10,000 nt of DNA. It comes from Magnetospirillum sp. (GTDB lineage Bacteria > Pseudomonadota > Alphaproteobacteria > Rhodospirillales > Magnetospirillaceae). Below, piece by piece: positions 1 to 8,409 of the stretch; within the stretch, counting starts at the first letter, position 1, and the number at the start of each line of letters is the position of its first letter. The position numbers and the translations under genes were made by a program. The stretch is taken from NCBI GenBank assembly GCA_020217035.1, contig JAIWOG010000112.1, positions 1 through 10,000 on the forward strand, written 5' to 3'. The notes below the pieces were generated by a model. The model saw nothing but the letters and a program-made list of their open reading frames with translations, was not told where the DNA came from and did no database searches.

Positions 1-597
1 ACGCTGATGCCCAACGTCAACGTCAATTCCAGCCCCTGGCTGTTCCAGCAATTGACCGAAACCCTGGATCGTCGCGTGCTGTCGCTGCTCAACAAGCACG
101 ACGACCGCACGCTGGAAGGCGACATCAGCATCAACCTGAACGTCTCGACCATCCTTTCCCCGGAATTCATGGTCTTCGACGACAACGTCAAGGCCGGCAT
201 GCGCGGCACCATCGTGCTGGAACTGCAAAAGGTCGACATCTTCGCCGATTTGGGCGCCTATCTGTTCGCCCGCGACTTCGCCCACGACCGTGGCTACCGC
301 ATCTGCGTCGACGGCCTGACCTATTCCATGCTGCCCTTCGTCGACCGCGAAAGGCTGGGGGCCGACTTGATCAAGCTGATCTGGGACCCAGCGCTGACCG
401 AGGAAAAGGACCAGAAGACCGACGCGCTGCGCCGCATCGGCATCACCCGCATCATCCTGGCCCGCTGCGACACGCCGTCCGCCATCGAATACGGCCATTC
501 GGTGGGCATCACCCTGTTCCAGGGGCGCCACGTCGAACAAACCTTGATGAGCGAAGCCCGCCGCCGGGGCATCGGTCGCGCCCGTCCGCGGGGCTGA
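1..597 (+). CDS. Degenerate EAL-domain protein, C-terminal part (5' end outside window)
   Basis: The frame is open to the first base of the window, and the visible ~198 residues match only the later part of an EAL (cyclic-di-GMP phosphodiesterase) domain, so the true start is almost certainly upstream even though an ATG occurs at 7. Recognisable EAL-fold landmarks, in order: 'ISINLNVSTIL' (where EAL proteins have isvNlSa), 'VLELQKVDIF' (in place of lEiTEs), 'RICVDGLTYSML' (in place of ialDDFGtGyss), 'ADLIKLIWDPAL' (in place of d.iKiD) and 'ILARCDTPSAIEYGHSVG' then 'LFQGRHVE' (in place of iAEGVET...QGy). The acidic metal-binding residues of the DDFGTG loop and the AEGVET glutamate are absent, so phosphodiesterase activity is not expected. 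A ligand-binding or protein-interaction role is inferred. The protein ends in an Arg-rich tail. It converges on the flaF-like gene. Confidence 0.72.
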   Translation, partial: TLMPNVNVNSSPWLFQQLTETLDRRVLSLLNKHDDRTLEGDISINLNVSTILSPEFMVFDDNVKAGMRGTIVLELQKVDIFADLGAYLFARDFAHDRGYRICVDGLTYSMLPFVDRERLGADLIKLIWDPALTEEKDQKTDALRRIGITRIILARCDTPSAIEYGHSVGITLFQGRHVEQTLMSEARRRGIGRARPRG

Positions 598-604
598 CAG
601 GCCA

Positions 605-644
605 GCGAAAACGGCCGCCAGCGCAAGCGGCGCTTAGCGGCCGT
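605..644 (-). terminator. Long hairpin between convergent genes, terminator of the flaF-like gene
   Basis: An 8-bp perfect inverted repeat (ACGGCCGC at 611-618 with GCGGCCGT at 637-644) encloses a second perfect 5-bp repeat (AGCGC 620-624 with GCGCT 630-634). The unpaired bases are one C on one side and TA on the other, with a 5-base loop. On the minus strand the stem is followed by a short T run (complement of AAAA at 608-611), as in an intrinsic terminator for the minus-strand gene ending at 663. There is no T run on the plus-strand side, so termination of the EAL gene here is less certain. Confidence 0.6.
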
Positions 645-662
645 GTCGGCTTGGGCTGGGGG

Positions 663-995
663 TCAGGACTTGTTGCCTTCCAGCAAGCCTTCGGAAATCT
701 GCAAGTTGACGTTGATCAGCGCGTCGACGGTGGCGTCGGATGCGGCGTCGGCGCCGGCCAGCGTCTTTTCGGCGACGAAAGCGGCCAAACGCAGCAGGTT
801 TTCCACCACCTGCGCCGAAGCGCGGCAGCCATCAGAGGTGATCAGGGTGCGCAGGGCGACCCAAACCGCCATGTTGGTTTCCAATGCCTCGGTCATCTTC
901 GAACGGTCGGCCTTGGCCTGATCCAGCAGGATGGCGGCACGGGACAGGTGGAATGCCTGTTCCTCGATGGCGGACAGCGTAGTGGTGTCGGACAT
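663..995 (-). CDS. flaF: FlaF-family flagellar biosynthesis regulator
   Basis: A 110-residue, mostly helical protein with no membrane segment or signal peptide, resembling FlaF (in Caulobacter a small cytoplasmic protein needed for flagellin synthesis or secretion, acting with FlbT). The family pattern is visible in order: 'ALETNMAVWVAL' (residues 37-48, matching aLdwNrrvWstl), a hydrophobic helix 'LLRLAAFVAEKTL' (67-79), and 'LINVNLQISEGLL' (93-105, matching LIdINrtImeGL near the FlaF C-terminus). The open frame continues upstream to 1124, but the ATG at 995 is chosen because a perfect AGGAGG lies 4 bases before it (1005-1000) and the family begins there. No flbT or flagellin gene is visible; the neighbours are an EAL remnant (convergent) and rfbB (divergent). 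The assignment rests on recalled family sequence, so an unrelated small helical protein is possible. Confidence 0.72.
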   Translation of the reverse strand: MSDTTTLSAIEEQAFHLSRAAILLDQAKADRSKMTEALETNMAVWVALRTLITSDGCRASAQVVENLLRLAAFVAEKTLAGADAASDATVDALINVNLQISEGLLEGNKS

Positions 996-1228
996 GGTTC
1001 CTCCTGCGAATGACGTCGGCGCCGCTGGGCGCACGCGCATACCCGGTGTTGCATCCTGGGTTTTGCCGGGGCTCGCTGCCATAGGCCGCACGCCCACTCC
1101 CCCCACCAAAAAACTTACTACCATTCGAATAAGGGCGCAATGGCCGCCCCCAACAGCTCTGGCCGCCTGGGGGGCTTCGTGGCAGCATGAGACAAGACTT
1201 TCCGCCCCCTTGCCGTGGACGCGACGAG
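996..1228. other. Divergent intergenic region between flaF-like gene and rfbB
   Basis: A 233-base gap that should carry promoters for both divergent genes. I see no good sigma-54 (TGGC-N..-TTGC) or sigma-28 type site on either strand. A relatively AT-rich patch lies at about 1105-1135. Short open frames on the plus strand here do not look like proteins: arbitrary composition, no ribosome binding site and no family motifs. Confidence 0.5.
1112..1140 (-). promoter_or_regulatory. Weak candidate promoter for the flaF-like gene
   Basis: On the minus strand TTGCGC (1140-1135) is followed after 17 bases by TAAGTT (1117-1112), weakly matching -35 and -10 elements and lying about 117 bases upstream of the flaF-like start. 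The ten bases TTGCGCCCTT at its -35 recur identically at the candidate promoter of the oxidoreductase gene (6301-6292). Each hexamer matches consensus at only about 3 of 6 positions, so this is tentative. Confidence 0.2.
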
Positions 1229-2253
<1,025 letters not shown>

Positions 2254-2257
<4 letters not shown>

Positions 2258-3894
2258 AACCGTTCGTCCGGGTCGGGGGCGCCCAGGCGGATGGGCTGGC
2301 TCAACAACTCGTCCGTGTCGGTGCTGCCGTCGCCGCGCAACGGGATGCAATCGACAAACTCGATGCGCCCCGGCACTTCGGCGGCGCCACGCCGGCGTCG
2401 CACCCAGGCTTGCAGGTCGCGGGCCAGATGCACGTCGCCGGCCCCGCCCGTGGGCACGATGAAAGCCTTCAGTCCACCCTCGACCTGGGGCACCACGCCG
2501 GCGGCGGAAACCCGCGAATGCCAGGTCAGCGCCGCTTCCACTTCCGCCAAGGCTACCGGCTGGCCGTCCACCATCACCGTGCCGGGCAGCAATTCCGGCG
2601 GTTCGGGCCAGATATAGCCGTCAAGGTCACGGTGCCCCGCCTGGGACGACGGCATCCAGCCATTGGGCAGCCGCCCCGGATGCCAGGACTCGCGGTTCCA
2701 CCGCCCCAGGCAAGCCCCGGGGGCGTTGGGGGCCAAGGCCAAAAAACCGGCATCGCCGGCCCGCAGCACCCGCCCCGAGGAATCAACCGCTTCCACCGTC
2801 AACCCCGGAGCGGCCCGGCCGGGGGAACCGGGACGGCCTTCCATCACCTGGGCGTTGTTGGCCACCACGGCGCCGATTTCCAGGGTTCCCCAAATCTCGT
2901 TGGGAATGGTGCCGAACACCTTTTCCACCTTGTCCCGCAACGCCGCCGGCAACGGCGCCGGGCCGGTGCCCAGGACACGCGGCAGCGGGTGCGGACGGTT
3001 GGCGGCGGCGGTGGTCAGCTTTTCCAGCATGGTCGGGGGCATCCAGGCGACCCTGACGCCATGGCGGGCCATCAGCCCCAATTGCGCCTCGGCGTCCTGG
3101 GCGTGGGGACCGGCCACCACCGGCACCCCATGATGCCAAGCCGGCAACACCACCCACAGCAAGGCGGCATAGGTCATCCAATCGGCCGGGCTCCACAAGA
3201 TGTCGCCGAATTGCGGAAAGAATCCCAGGCCGAACTCCACCGCCGGCAAATTGCCCAACAACGCCCCATGGCCATGCAGCAAGCCGCCGGGCTTGCCCAT
3301 CGCATGTTCGGGATAGGTCAACAGCGCCGGGCTGTCCAAGGCGGTGACCACCGGGGTGAAGGCATCACCCGCCGCCTGCATCTCGGCCCACAGATCCAGG
3401 CCGCCGGCCGCCGCCTCGCCGACCACCAACATGGTTTCCACCATTGGCGCCCCGTCGCGGGCGGCACTGATCCGCGCCACCATGGTATCGCCCGCCACCA
3501 CCGCCTTGGCCCCCGAATCGGCCAGACGCCAGGCCAGGGGTTCTTCCCCCAGGGACAGGGGCAAGGGCACCAGCACGGCCCCCATCTTCAACACCGCCAG
3601 CACGGTGGCCGCCGCTTCGACGGAAGGCGGCAACGCCACCGCCACCCGGTCGCCCATGCCGATTCCGCGCCCGGTCAGCACATTGGCCAGACGGTTGGAC
3701 AACAGGCGCAACATCAGGAAGGTGTAGCGCTCGACGGCGCCATCGGCCGCTTCGACGATCAACGCCGTGCGATGGCCGTCGGCGCCGGCCATGGTCTGCC
3801 GGTCGCAGACGTCGAAGGCCATGTTGTAGCGGTCGGGCAGCCGCCAGCGGAAGGTGCGGCAAGCCTCTTCGTATGAGCGGGCGGTCTTCAGCAT
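2254..3894 (-). CDS. AMP-binding (acyl-CoA synthetase-like) protein with lost catalytic motifs
   Basis: A 546-residue protein with the length and layout of ANL-superfamily acyl-CoA synthetases, closest in feel to the medium-chain acyl-/benzoate-CoA ligase branch ('YNMAFDVCDRQ' at 23-33, 'GDRVAVALPPS' at 81-91). The active-site motifs are badly eroded. The P-loop (normally TSGTTGxPKG) reads 'TYPEHAMGKPGG' at 193-204. The YGxTE motif is 'WGTLE' at 335-339. The TGD motif is missing near 418-422, and the hinge GRxDD is replaced by 'PPELLPG' around 432-438. The C-terminal catalytic lysine of the SGK motif is replaced in 'LRGDGSTD' (519-526), with Ser524 at the Lys position. The fold is thus likely kept but adenylation is not expected. 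Start: ATG 3894 is preferred; an in-frame TTG at 3903 is possible, and neither has a clear ribosome binding site. It is the last gene of a minus-strand operon, 13 bases after the GH114-like gene. Confidence 0.84.
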
Positions 3895-3907
3895 GCGAGG
3901 CAAACCA

Positions 3908-5128
3908 TCATCGGAGCGGCATCAGCTCCTCGAACCAAAGATAGGTGTCGGCATCGTCCAGCACCACGCCGTCGAAACCGGAATCGATGATACCGACCAG
4001 GGTCTTGCCGACCAGTTCCTTCCATTTGGGGTCGTTCATGTCGGCGACCCAGGAACCAGGGTGGTCTTCGTCGGGGGCGAACAGGAAGGCGGGTTCGCCG
4101 GTGCGCCATTGCGGCTTCCAGTACCAGCGGGAATCATAGGCCTTGCCCAGGGACAGCACCGCGTAAACCGGCCGGCGCGAGCCCAGGTTCTTGTATTTCA
4201 GCTTCAGGACGTCGGCATAGGACAGGCCGTCCATGCCGCGATAGGCCACGTCCACCAGCAGCATGTCGAAATTGCTGCGTTCCATGGCCGCCACCCATTC
4301 CGACTTGCTGCCGAAGGTCTCGGAACTCAGCACCGGCAACCAGTTCCTGGCCTGGTTCAGGGTGGGGACCGGGTCGGGATTTTCCGCCCACGGCCGGGTC
4401 CTGGGAACACGGTTCAGGCGTTGGTCGTCGTCATAGGCATAGGTCAGCACCTTGTCGCGGGCAGCGTCACGGTAGGCGGCGTCGACCGCCTTGGCATCCT
4501 TGCAGCGTTCCAGCGACAAGATGCGGCGGCCGGCCTGGCTCAGGGTATCCACCGCATAAAGGACGCGGCGCTGACGTTCGACCTTGTCGGCCTGACGGCG
4601 CACTTCGGCGGCGCGGGCCTTTTCCACCTCGGGATCGATGCTGAACGGCCCCAAGGGTTCGGGCAGGGCCGGACGATGGATGCCCCGCGCCCGTTCCTCG
4701 GCCAGCACCTTGTCGAAGTCGCGGCGATCCTTGATGGCCTGGCTCAGGGGTTTGCCAAAGGCTTCCGGGCCGCAGTACAAATCGTCCAGAACCAACCCGT
4801 CGATGGCGTTGACATAGGGGCGGAAGGCTTGTCCCAGGGGGTGGCGCTTCTCGAAGAAGCGGCCATCGGGGTCTTGGACCTCGTCCCATTCGGCTTCCCG
4901 CTCGCCCTTGACCACCAATTCCACCCCGCCGCGCACCAGGACGGTGAAGTCGTTCTTGCGGCTCTTGGCGTAACGGGCCAACTCGATGATCACCTGACGC
5001 CACATCTCGCGGTGGTTGGGTACCGTTTCAGGCGGCGGGGCCTGCCAGTCGCGGGGCTTCTCCAGGGCATGAGCCGCCAGCGGGAAGGCCAGCAGCGCCG
5101 CCAAGGCGATCACCGAAAGGCGTTTCAT
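3908..5128 (-). CDS. Secreted GH114/TM1410-type TIM-barrel protein, apparently circularly permuted
   Basis: A 406-residue protein with an N-terminal signal peptide (Lys2/Arg3, hydrophobic 4-18, cleavage likely after the 'AHA' at 19-21), so exported. The start ATG 5128 overlaps the preceding stop (ATGA) and has AAGGGAG 8 bases upstream. It carries the motifs of the GH114/TM1410 family (endo-alpha-1,4-polygalactosaminidase type), but in swapped order. Residues 42-120 hold '[12 protein letters not shown]', '[11 protein letters not shown]' and '[13 protein letters not shown]', which normally follow the first half of the barrel. 189-242 resembles the usual C-terminal segment ('[13 protein letters not shown]'...'RLNRVP'). 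258-406 then holds the usual N-terminal half ('ARNWLPVL', '[12 protein letters not shown]', '[20 protein letters not shown]', '[13 protein letters not shown]'), ending right after it. A charged, probably helical stretch (130-188) is inserted. The conserved acid Asp391 is present; the second acid (usually Glu) appears as Asp115. Substrate unknown. Confidence 0.78.
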   Translation of the reverse strand: MKRLSVIALAALLAFPLAAHALEKPRDWQAPPPETVPNHREMWRQVIIELARYAKSRKNDFTVLVRGGVELVVKGEREAEWDEVQDPDGRFFEKRHPLGQAFRPYVNAIDGLVLDDLYCGPEAFGKPLSQAIKDRRDFDKVLAEERARGIHRPALPEPLGPFSIDPEVEKARAAEVRRQADKVERQRRVLYAVDTLSQAGRRILSLERCKDAKAVDAAYRDAARDKVLTYAYDDDQRLNRVPRTRPWAENPDPVPTLNQARNWLPVLSSETFGSKSEWVAAMERSNFDMLLVDVAYRGMDGLSYADVLKLKYKNLGSRRPVYAVLSLGKAYDSRWYWKPQWRTGEPAFLFAPDEDHPGSWVADMNDPKWKELVGKTLVGIIDSGFDGVVLDDADTYLWFEELMPLR

Positions 5129-6231
5129 GCCGCCATCTCCCTTACCAGTTCGGCCAAGGCCAGGGACGAGGTCAAACCCGGCGATTCGATACCGTACAGC
5201 GCCACCACCCCCGCCCCCCCATGCTGGGCCGGGCCGTGGACGACAAAGTCGGCCGCCGGCTCGGCGGGACCGCTGATCTTGGGGCGGATGCCGGCATAGC
5301 CCGGTTCCAGGGCGCCATCGGGCAAACCCGGCCAATAGCGGCGGATGGCAGCATAGAATTGGTCGCCGCGACGCGGATCGACACTGTAATCCTCGGTCTC
5401 GACCCATTCCACGTCGGGGCCGAAACGGCCGCGCCCCGCCAGGTCCAAGGTGTAATGCACCCCCAAACCCGCCGCCACCGGCACCGGATAGACCAAGCGC
5501 GAGAACGGCATCTTGCCGGTCAGGGTGAAATAGTTGCCCTTGCACAGATAATCCTGCGGCACGTTGGCCAACCCCAAGGACCGGGCCAGGGCGCAGGAAC
5601 GCAGACCCGCGGCCAGCACCACGGTTCTGGCCACTACATTCATCGGCTCGGCGCCGCCCACCCGCAGCGTAACCCCATCGTCACCGGCATGGCCGCCTAG
5701 CACCGGCGCCTGCAACGCCACCATGCCGCCATGGGCTTCCAGCGCCCCTTGCAGGGCCAGCATCAGGCCATGGACGTCGACGATGCCGGTGTCGGCGGAA
5801 AACAACGCCGCCTGACACGACAAATTGGGCTCCATCTCACGCGCCCGGGCGGCGGGGATGGCGGCGAGGCCGGTGACGCCGTTGGCTTGACCCTTGGCCA
5901 GGATGTCGGCCAGCTTGGCCTCTTCCGCGTCGTCGGTGGCGACGATCAGCTTGCCGCACATGGAAAACGACACGCCATGCTCGGCGGCGAAATCACGCAG
6001 CAGGCGGTTGCCGCGCACGCACAAACGCGCCTTCAGGCTGCCGGCCGGATAATACATGCCGGCATGGATGACTTCGGAATTGCGCGACGAGATGCCGCCG
6101 CCGATGGCGGTGTCGGCTTCCAACACCAGCACCTCGCGCCCGGCCAAGGCCAAGGCACGCGCCACCGCCAGGCCGACGACGCCGGCGCCGACGACCGCGC
6201 AATCAATCCGTTCCGTGCCGGCCTCCGTCAA
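5125..6231 (-). CDS. FAD-dependent oxidoreductase, L-2-hydroxyglutarate oxidase/dehydrogenase-like
   Basis: A 368-residue DAO-superfamily flavoprotein. The dinucleotide-binding motif '[15 protein letters not shown]' (13-27) is followed by the ribose-binding glutamate in 'VLVLEAD' (Glu38). '[20 protein letters not shown]' is the hallmark of the L-2-hydroxyglutarate dehydrogenase (L2HGDH/LhgO) branch, and the C-terminal 'GIRPKISGP', 'DFVVHGP' and '[17 protein letters not shown]' match the same branch. The likely reaction is FAD-linked oxidation of L-2-hydroxyglutarate or a similar 2-hydroxy acid, with electrons passed to oxygen or the quinone pool; the exact substrate is not proven. No signal peptide. 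The start is a TTG at 6231, the only start codon in the frame, with AAGGA 7 bases upstream; the ATGs just upstream are all out of frame. First gene of the operon; its stop overlaps the ATG of the GH114-like gene. Confidence 0.87.
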   Translation of the reverse strand: MTEAGTERIDCAVVGAGVVGLAVARALALAGREVLVLEADTAIGGGISSRNSEVIHAGMYYPAGSLKARLCVRGNRLLRDFAAEHGVSFSMCGKLIVATDDAEEAKLADILAKGQANGVTGLAAIPAARAREMEPNLSCQAALFSADTGIVDVHGLMLALQGALEAHGGMVALQAPVLGGHAGDDGVTLRVGGAEPMNVVARTVVLAAGLRSCALARSLGLANVPQDYLCKGNYFTLTGKMPFSRLVYPVPVAAGLGVHYTLDLAGRGRFGPDVEWVETEDYSVDPRRGDQFYAAIRRYWPGLPDGALEPGYAGIRPKISGPAEPAADFVVHGPAQHGGAGVVALYGIESPGLTSSLALAELVREMAA

Positions 6232-6238
6232 TCTCTTG

Positions 6239-6243
6239 TCCTT
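6239..6243 (-). promoter_or_regulatory. Ribosome binding site deciding the TTG start of the FAD oxidoreductase
   Basis: On the minus strand AAGGA is seven bases before TTG 6231. Three ATGs further upstream (within about 6254-6280 on the minus strand) share a different reading frame, so the site supports TTG initiation. Confidence 0.55.
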
Positions 6244-6273
6244 CTTGGGCTGGCCACCATCAACATGTCGCGA

Positions 6274-6301
6274 ACCATAGCATCACAAGACAAGGGCGCA
6301 A
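6274..6301 (-). promoter_or_regulatory. Candidate promoter of the oxidoreductase / GH114-like / AMP-binding operon
   Basis: On the minus strand TTGCGC (6301-6296) is separated by 16 bases from TATGGT (6279-6274). The -10 is preceded by TG at the extended -10 position (TGCTATGGT). A start of transcription near 6267 would give a leader of about 35 bases that includes the AAGGA site before the TTG start. The -35 is weak (3 of 6) and the -10 fair (4 of 6). Confidence 0.4.
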
Positions 6302-6313
6302 AGTCTCTGGACG

Positions 6314-6342
6314 TTGCCGGGCGGCGTCGGCTTGGCTATTGT
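6314..6342 (+). promoter_or_regulatory. Candidate promoter of the molybdoenzyme-mipZ pair, giving a leaderless mRNA
   Basis: TTGCCG (6314-6319) and TATTGT (6337-6342) are 17 bases apart, each matching the sigma-70 type consensus at 4 of 6 positions. The transcription start would fall at or next to the ATG at 6349. No purine-rich ribosome binding site lies between 6325 and 6348, which agrees with a leaderless transcript. Confidence 0.4.
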
Positions 6343-6348
6343 TCGCCC

Positions 6349-8409
6349 ATGCGTGTCTCGCCCTCGGCCTGTCCCCATGATTGCCCTTCGGCCTGTCCCT
6401 TGGACGTGGTCGTGGACGACGACGGCCGTGTCGGACGCCTGCACGGCGCCGCCATGCCCTATACCGAGGGGGTGATCTGCGCCAAGGTCGCCCGCTATGG
6501 CGAGCGCGTCCACCACCCCGACCGCATCCTGGCGCCGTTGCGCCGGGTGGGCGACAAAGGCGACGGCCGCTTCGCCGCCATTTCCTGGGACGAAGCCCTG
6601 GACGAGATCGCCCACCGCTTCGCCGAAGCCGCTGAGAAGTGGGGGGCGGAAAGCGTCTGGCCCTATTTCTACGCCGGCACCATGGGGTTGGTGCAGATGG
6701 GGGCCGCCAACCGCCTGCGCCGCGCCATGGGTTATTCCGGCCAGCAAAAGACCATCTGCGCCGCCATCGCCGGGGCCGGCTGGCTGGCCGGCAACGGCGC
6801 CAAGCACAGCGTCGACACCCGCGAGATGGCGGAAAGCCAGTTGATCGTCATCTGGGGCGCCAATCCGGCTGCCACCCAGGTGCACGTCATGGGACTGGCG
6901 GCCAAGGCCCGCAAGGCCCACGGCGCCAAGCTGGTGGTGGTCGACCCCTACCGCACGCCCACCGCCGAAAAAGCCGACCTGCATCTGATGCCGCGCCCCG
7001 GCACCGACGCCGCCTTGGCCTGCGCGGTGATGCATGTGCTGTTCCGCGACGACCTGGTGGACCACGCCTATCTGGACAAATACGCCCAAGGCACCGACGC
7101 CCTGCGCCAGCACGTGGCCAGCCGCGATCCAGAATGGGCCGCGACCATCACCGGCCTCAGCGTCCCGCAGATCGAGGACTTCGCCCGCCTTTACGGCACC
7201 ACCCAACGCAGCCTGATCCGGGTGGGATACGGCATGAGCCGGTCACGCAACGGCGCCGTCAACGTCCATGCGGTGTCGTGCCTGCCGGTGCTGACCGGGG
7301 CTTGGCGGCATCGCGGCGGCGGCGCCACCCAAAGCCTGTCGGCGGGGTTCGCGCTGGACCGCACGCTGATGGACGCGCTCGACCTGCCGGAACCGCAGGT
7401 CCGGCAACTGGACATGAGCCGCATCGGCGCCATCCTGACCGGCGAGGCCGATGCCCTGCGCCATGGCCCGCCGGTCATGGCCATGCTGGTGCAAAGCACC
7501 AACCCGGCCAGCGTCGCCCCTGAAACCACCAAGGTGTGGCAGGGTCTGGCGCGGCCAGACCTGTTCGTCGCCGTGCACGAACAGGTGATGACCCAGACCG
7601 CCCGCTTCGCCGACCTGGTGCTGCCGGCCACCACCTTCCTTGAACACGCGGATCTTTACACGTCCTATGGTCACACCTTCCTGCAAGCGGCCAAACCGGT
7701 GATCGCGCCGCTGGGGCAGGCGCGCTCCAACCATTGGGTGGTCGCCCAACTGGCCCGGCGCCTGGGCGCCCGCCATGCCAGTTTCGACATGGACGAGTGG
7801 GCAATGATCGATTCCTGCCTGCGGGCCAGTTCCCTGCCCGGCGCCGACGACGTGCACGCGGCACGCTGGGTGGACTGCACGCCGCCCTTCGAGAAGTCCC
7901 ATTACCTGGACGGCTTCGGCCATGGCGGCCGGTTCCGCTTTGCCGCCGATTGGACGGCGATCGGCCCCGACCATGCCGGGCTGCCGTCACTGCCCGACCA
8001 CCTGGACAACATCGAACGCGCCGACACCGAGCATCCGTTCCGGCTGATCACCCCGCCGTCACGGCATTTCCTGAATTCCAGCTTCACCGAGACCGCCACC
8101 TCGCGCCGGCTGGCGGCACGGCCCACCGCCTTGCTGCACCAAGACGACGCGGCGCCGTTGAAGATCGCCACCGGCGACCTGATCCGTCTGGGGAACCGGC
8201 GAGGATCGGTGCTGGTGCACGCGTCGTTGACCGACGGCATCGCCCGTGGGGTGGTGGCGGTGGAAGGAATCTGGCCAAACGAATGTTTCGTGGGCGGAAT
8301 CGGCGTCAACGCCCTGGTGGGTGGCGATCCGGTTCCGCCTGCCGGCGGCGCCGCCTTCCACGACAGCGCCGTCTGGATCAAACCCGCGTTCTTGGGGGAA
8401 AGCGCATGA
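6349..8409 (+). CDS. Molybdopterin-dependent oxidoreductase (DMSO reductase superfamily)
   Basis: A 686-residue catalytic subunit of the DMSO-reductase superfamily using a bis-pyranopterin Mo (or W) cofactor. A 4Fe-4S site is formed by Cys8, Cys12, Cys16 and Cys44 (C-x3-C-x3-C-x27-C), followed by family segments 'HHPDRILAPLRRVG' (55-68) and 'ISWDEALDEIAHRF' (78-91). 'FYAGTMG' (107-113) and 'TICAAIAGAGW' (135-145) lie where the metal-ligand region is expected, with Cys137 a candidate ligand. 'VIWGANPA', 'VVVDPYRTPTAEKADLHLMP' and the C-terminal 'RLITPPSRHFLNSSF' and 'LVGGDPV' match cofactor-binding parts of the family. There is no twin-arginine signal, so it is cytoplasmic; no electron-transfer or membrane subunit is adjacent. 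The substrate cannot be read from sequence. ATG 6349 is chosen because the family begins just before the first cysteine; the open frame extends to 5731 but is antisense to the neighbouring gene there. It overlaps mipZ by ATGA. Confidence 0.92.
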   Translation: MRVSPSACPHDCPSACPLDVVVDDDGRVGRLHGAAMPYTEGVICAKVARYGERVHHPDRILAPLRRVGDKGDGRFAAISWDEALDEIAHRFAEAAEKWGAESVWPYFYAGTMGLVQMGAANRLRRAMGYSGQQKTICAAIAGAGWLAGNGAKHSVDTREMAESQLIVIWGANPAATQVHVMGLAAKARKAHGAKLVVVDPYRTPTAEKADLHLMPRPGTDAALACAVMHVLFRDDLVDHAYLDKYAQGTDALRQHVASRDPEWAATITGLSVPQIEDFARLYGTTQRSLIRVGYGMSRSRNGAVNVHAVSCLPVLTGAWRHRGGGATQSLSAGFALDRTLMDALDLPEPQVRQLDMSRIGAILTGEADALRHGPPVMAMLVQSTNPASVAPETTKVWQGLARPDLFVAVHEQVMTQTARFADLVLPATTFLEHADLYTSYGHTFLQAAKPVIAPLGQARSNHWVVAQLARRLGARHASFDMDEWAMIDSCLRASSLPGADDVHAARWVDCTPPFEKSHYLDGFGHGGRFRFAADWTAIGPDHAGLPSLPDHLDNIERADTEHPFRLITPPSRHFLNSSFTETATSRRLAARPTALLHQDDAAPLKIATGDLIRLGNRRGSVLVHASLTDGIARGVVAVEGIWPNECFVGGIGVNALVGGDPVPPAGGAAFHDSAVWIKPAFLGESA

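Noticed and set aside
996..1228. A sigma-54 or sigma-28 promoter for the flagellar gene.
   Set aside because: I looked for TGGC/TTGC with the right spacing and for a TAAA..GCCGATAA-like site on both strands and found no acceptable match.
3854..5299. A 481-codon open frame on the plus strand.
   Set aside because: Antisense to the GH114-like gene, whose signal peptide, ribosome binding site and motifs are clear. The product is biased in composition and matches nothing I know.
5129..5545. N-terminal extension of the GH114-like frame.
   Set aside because: It overlaps the FAD oxidoreductase in another frame and is rich in Arg and Gly. The ATG at 5128 is followed by a signal peptide and preceded by a ribosome binding site.
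5731..6348. Upstream extension of the molybdoenzyme frame by 206 codons.
   Set aside because: It is antisense to the FAD oxidoreductase and the divergent promoter gap. The family starts just before the first iron-sulfur cysteine, so ATG 6349 is the start.
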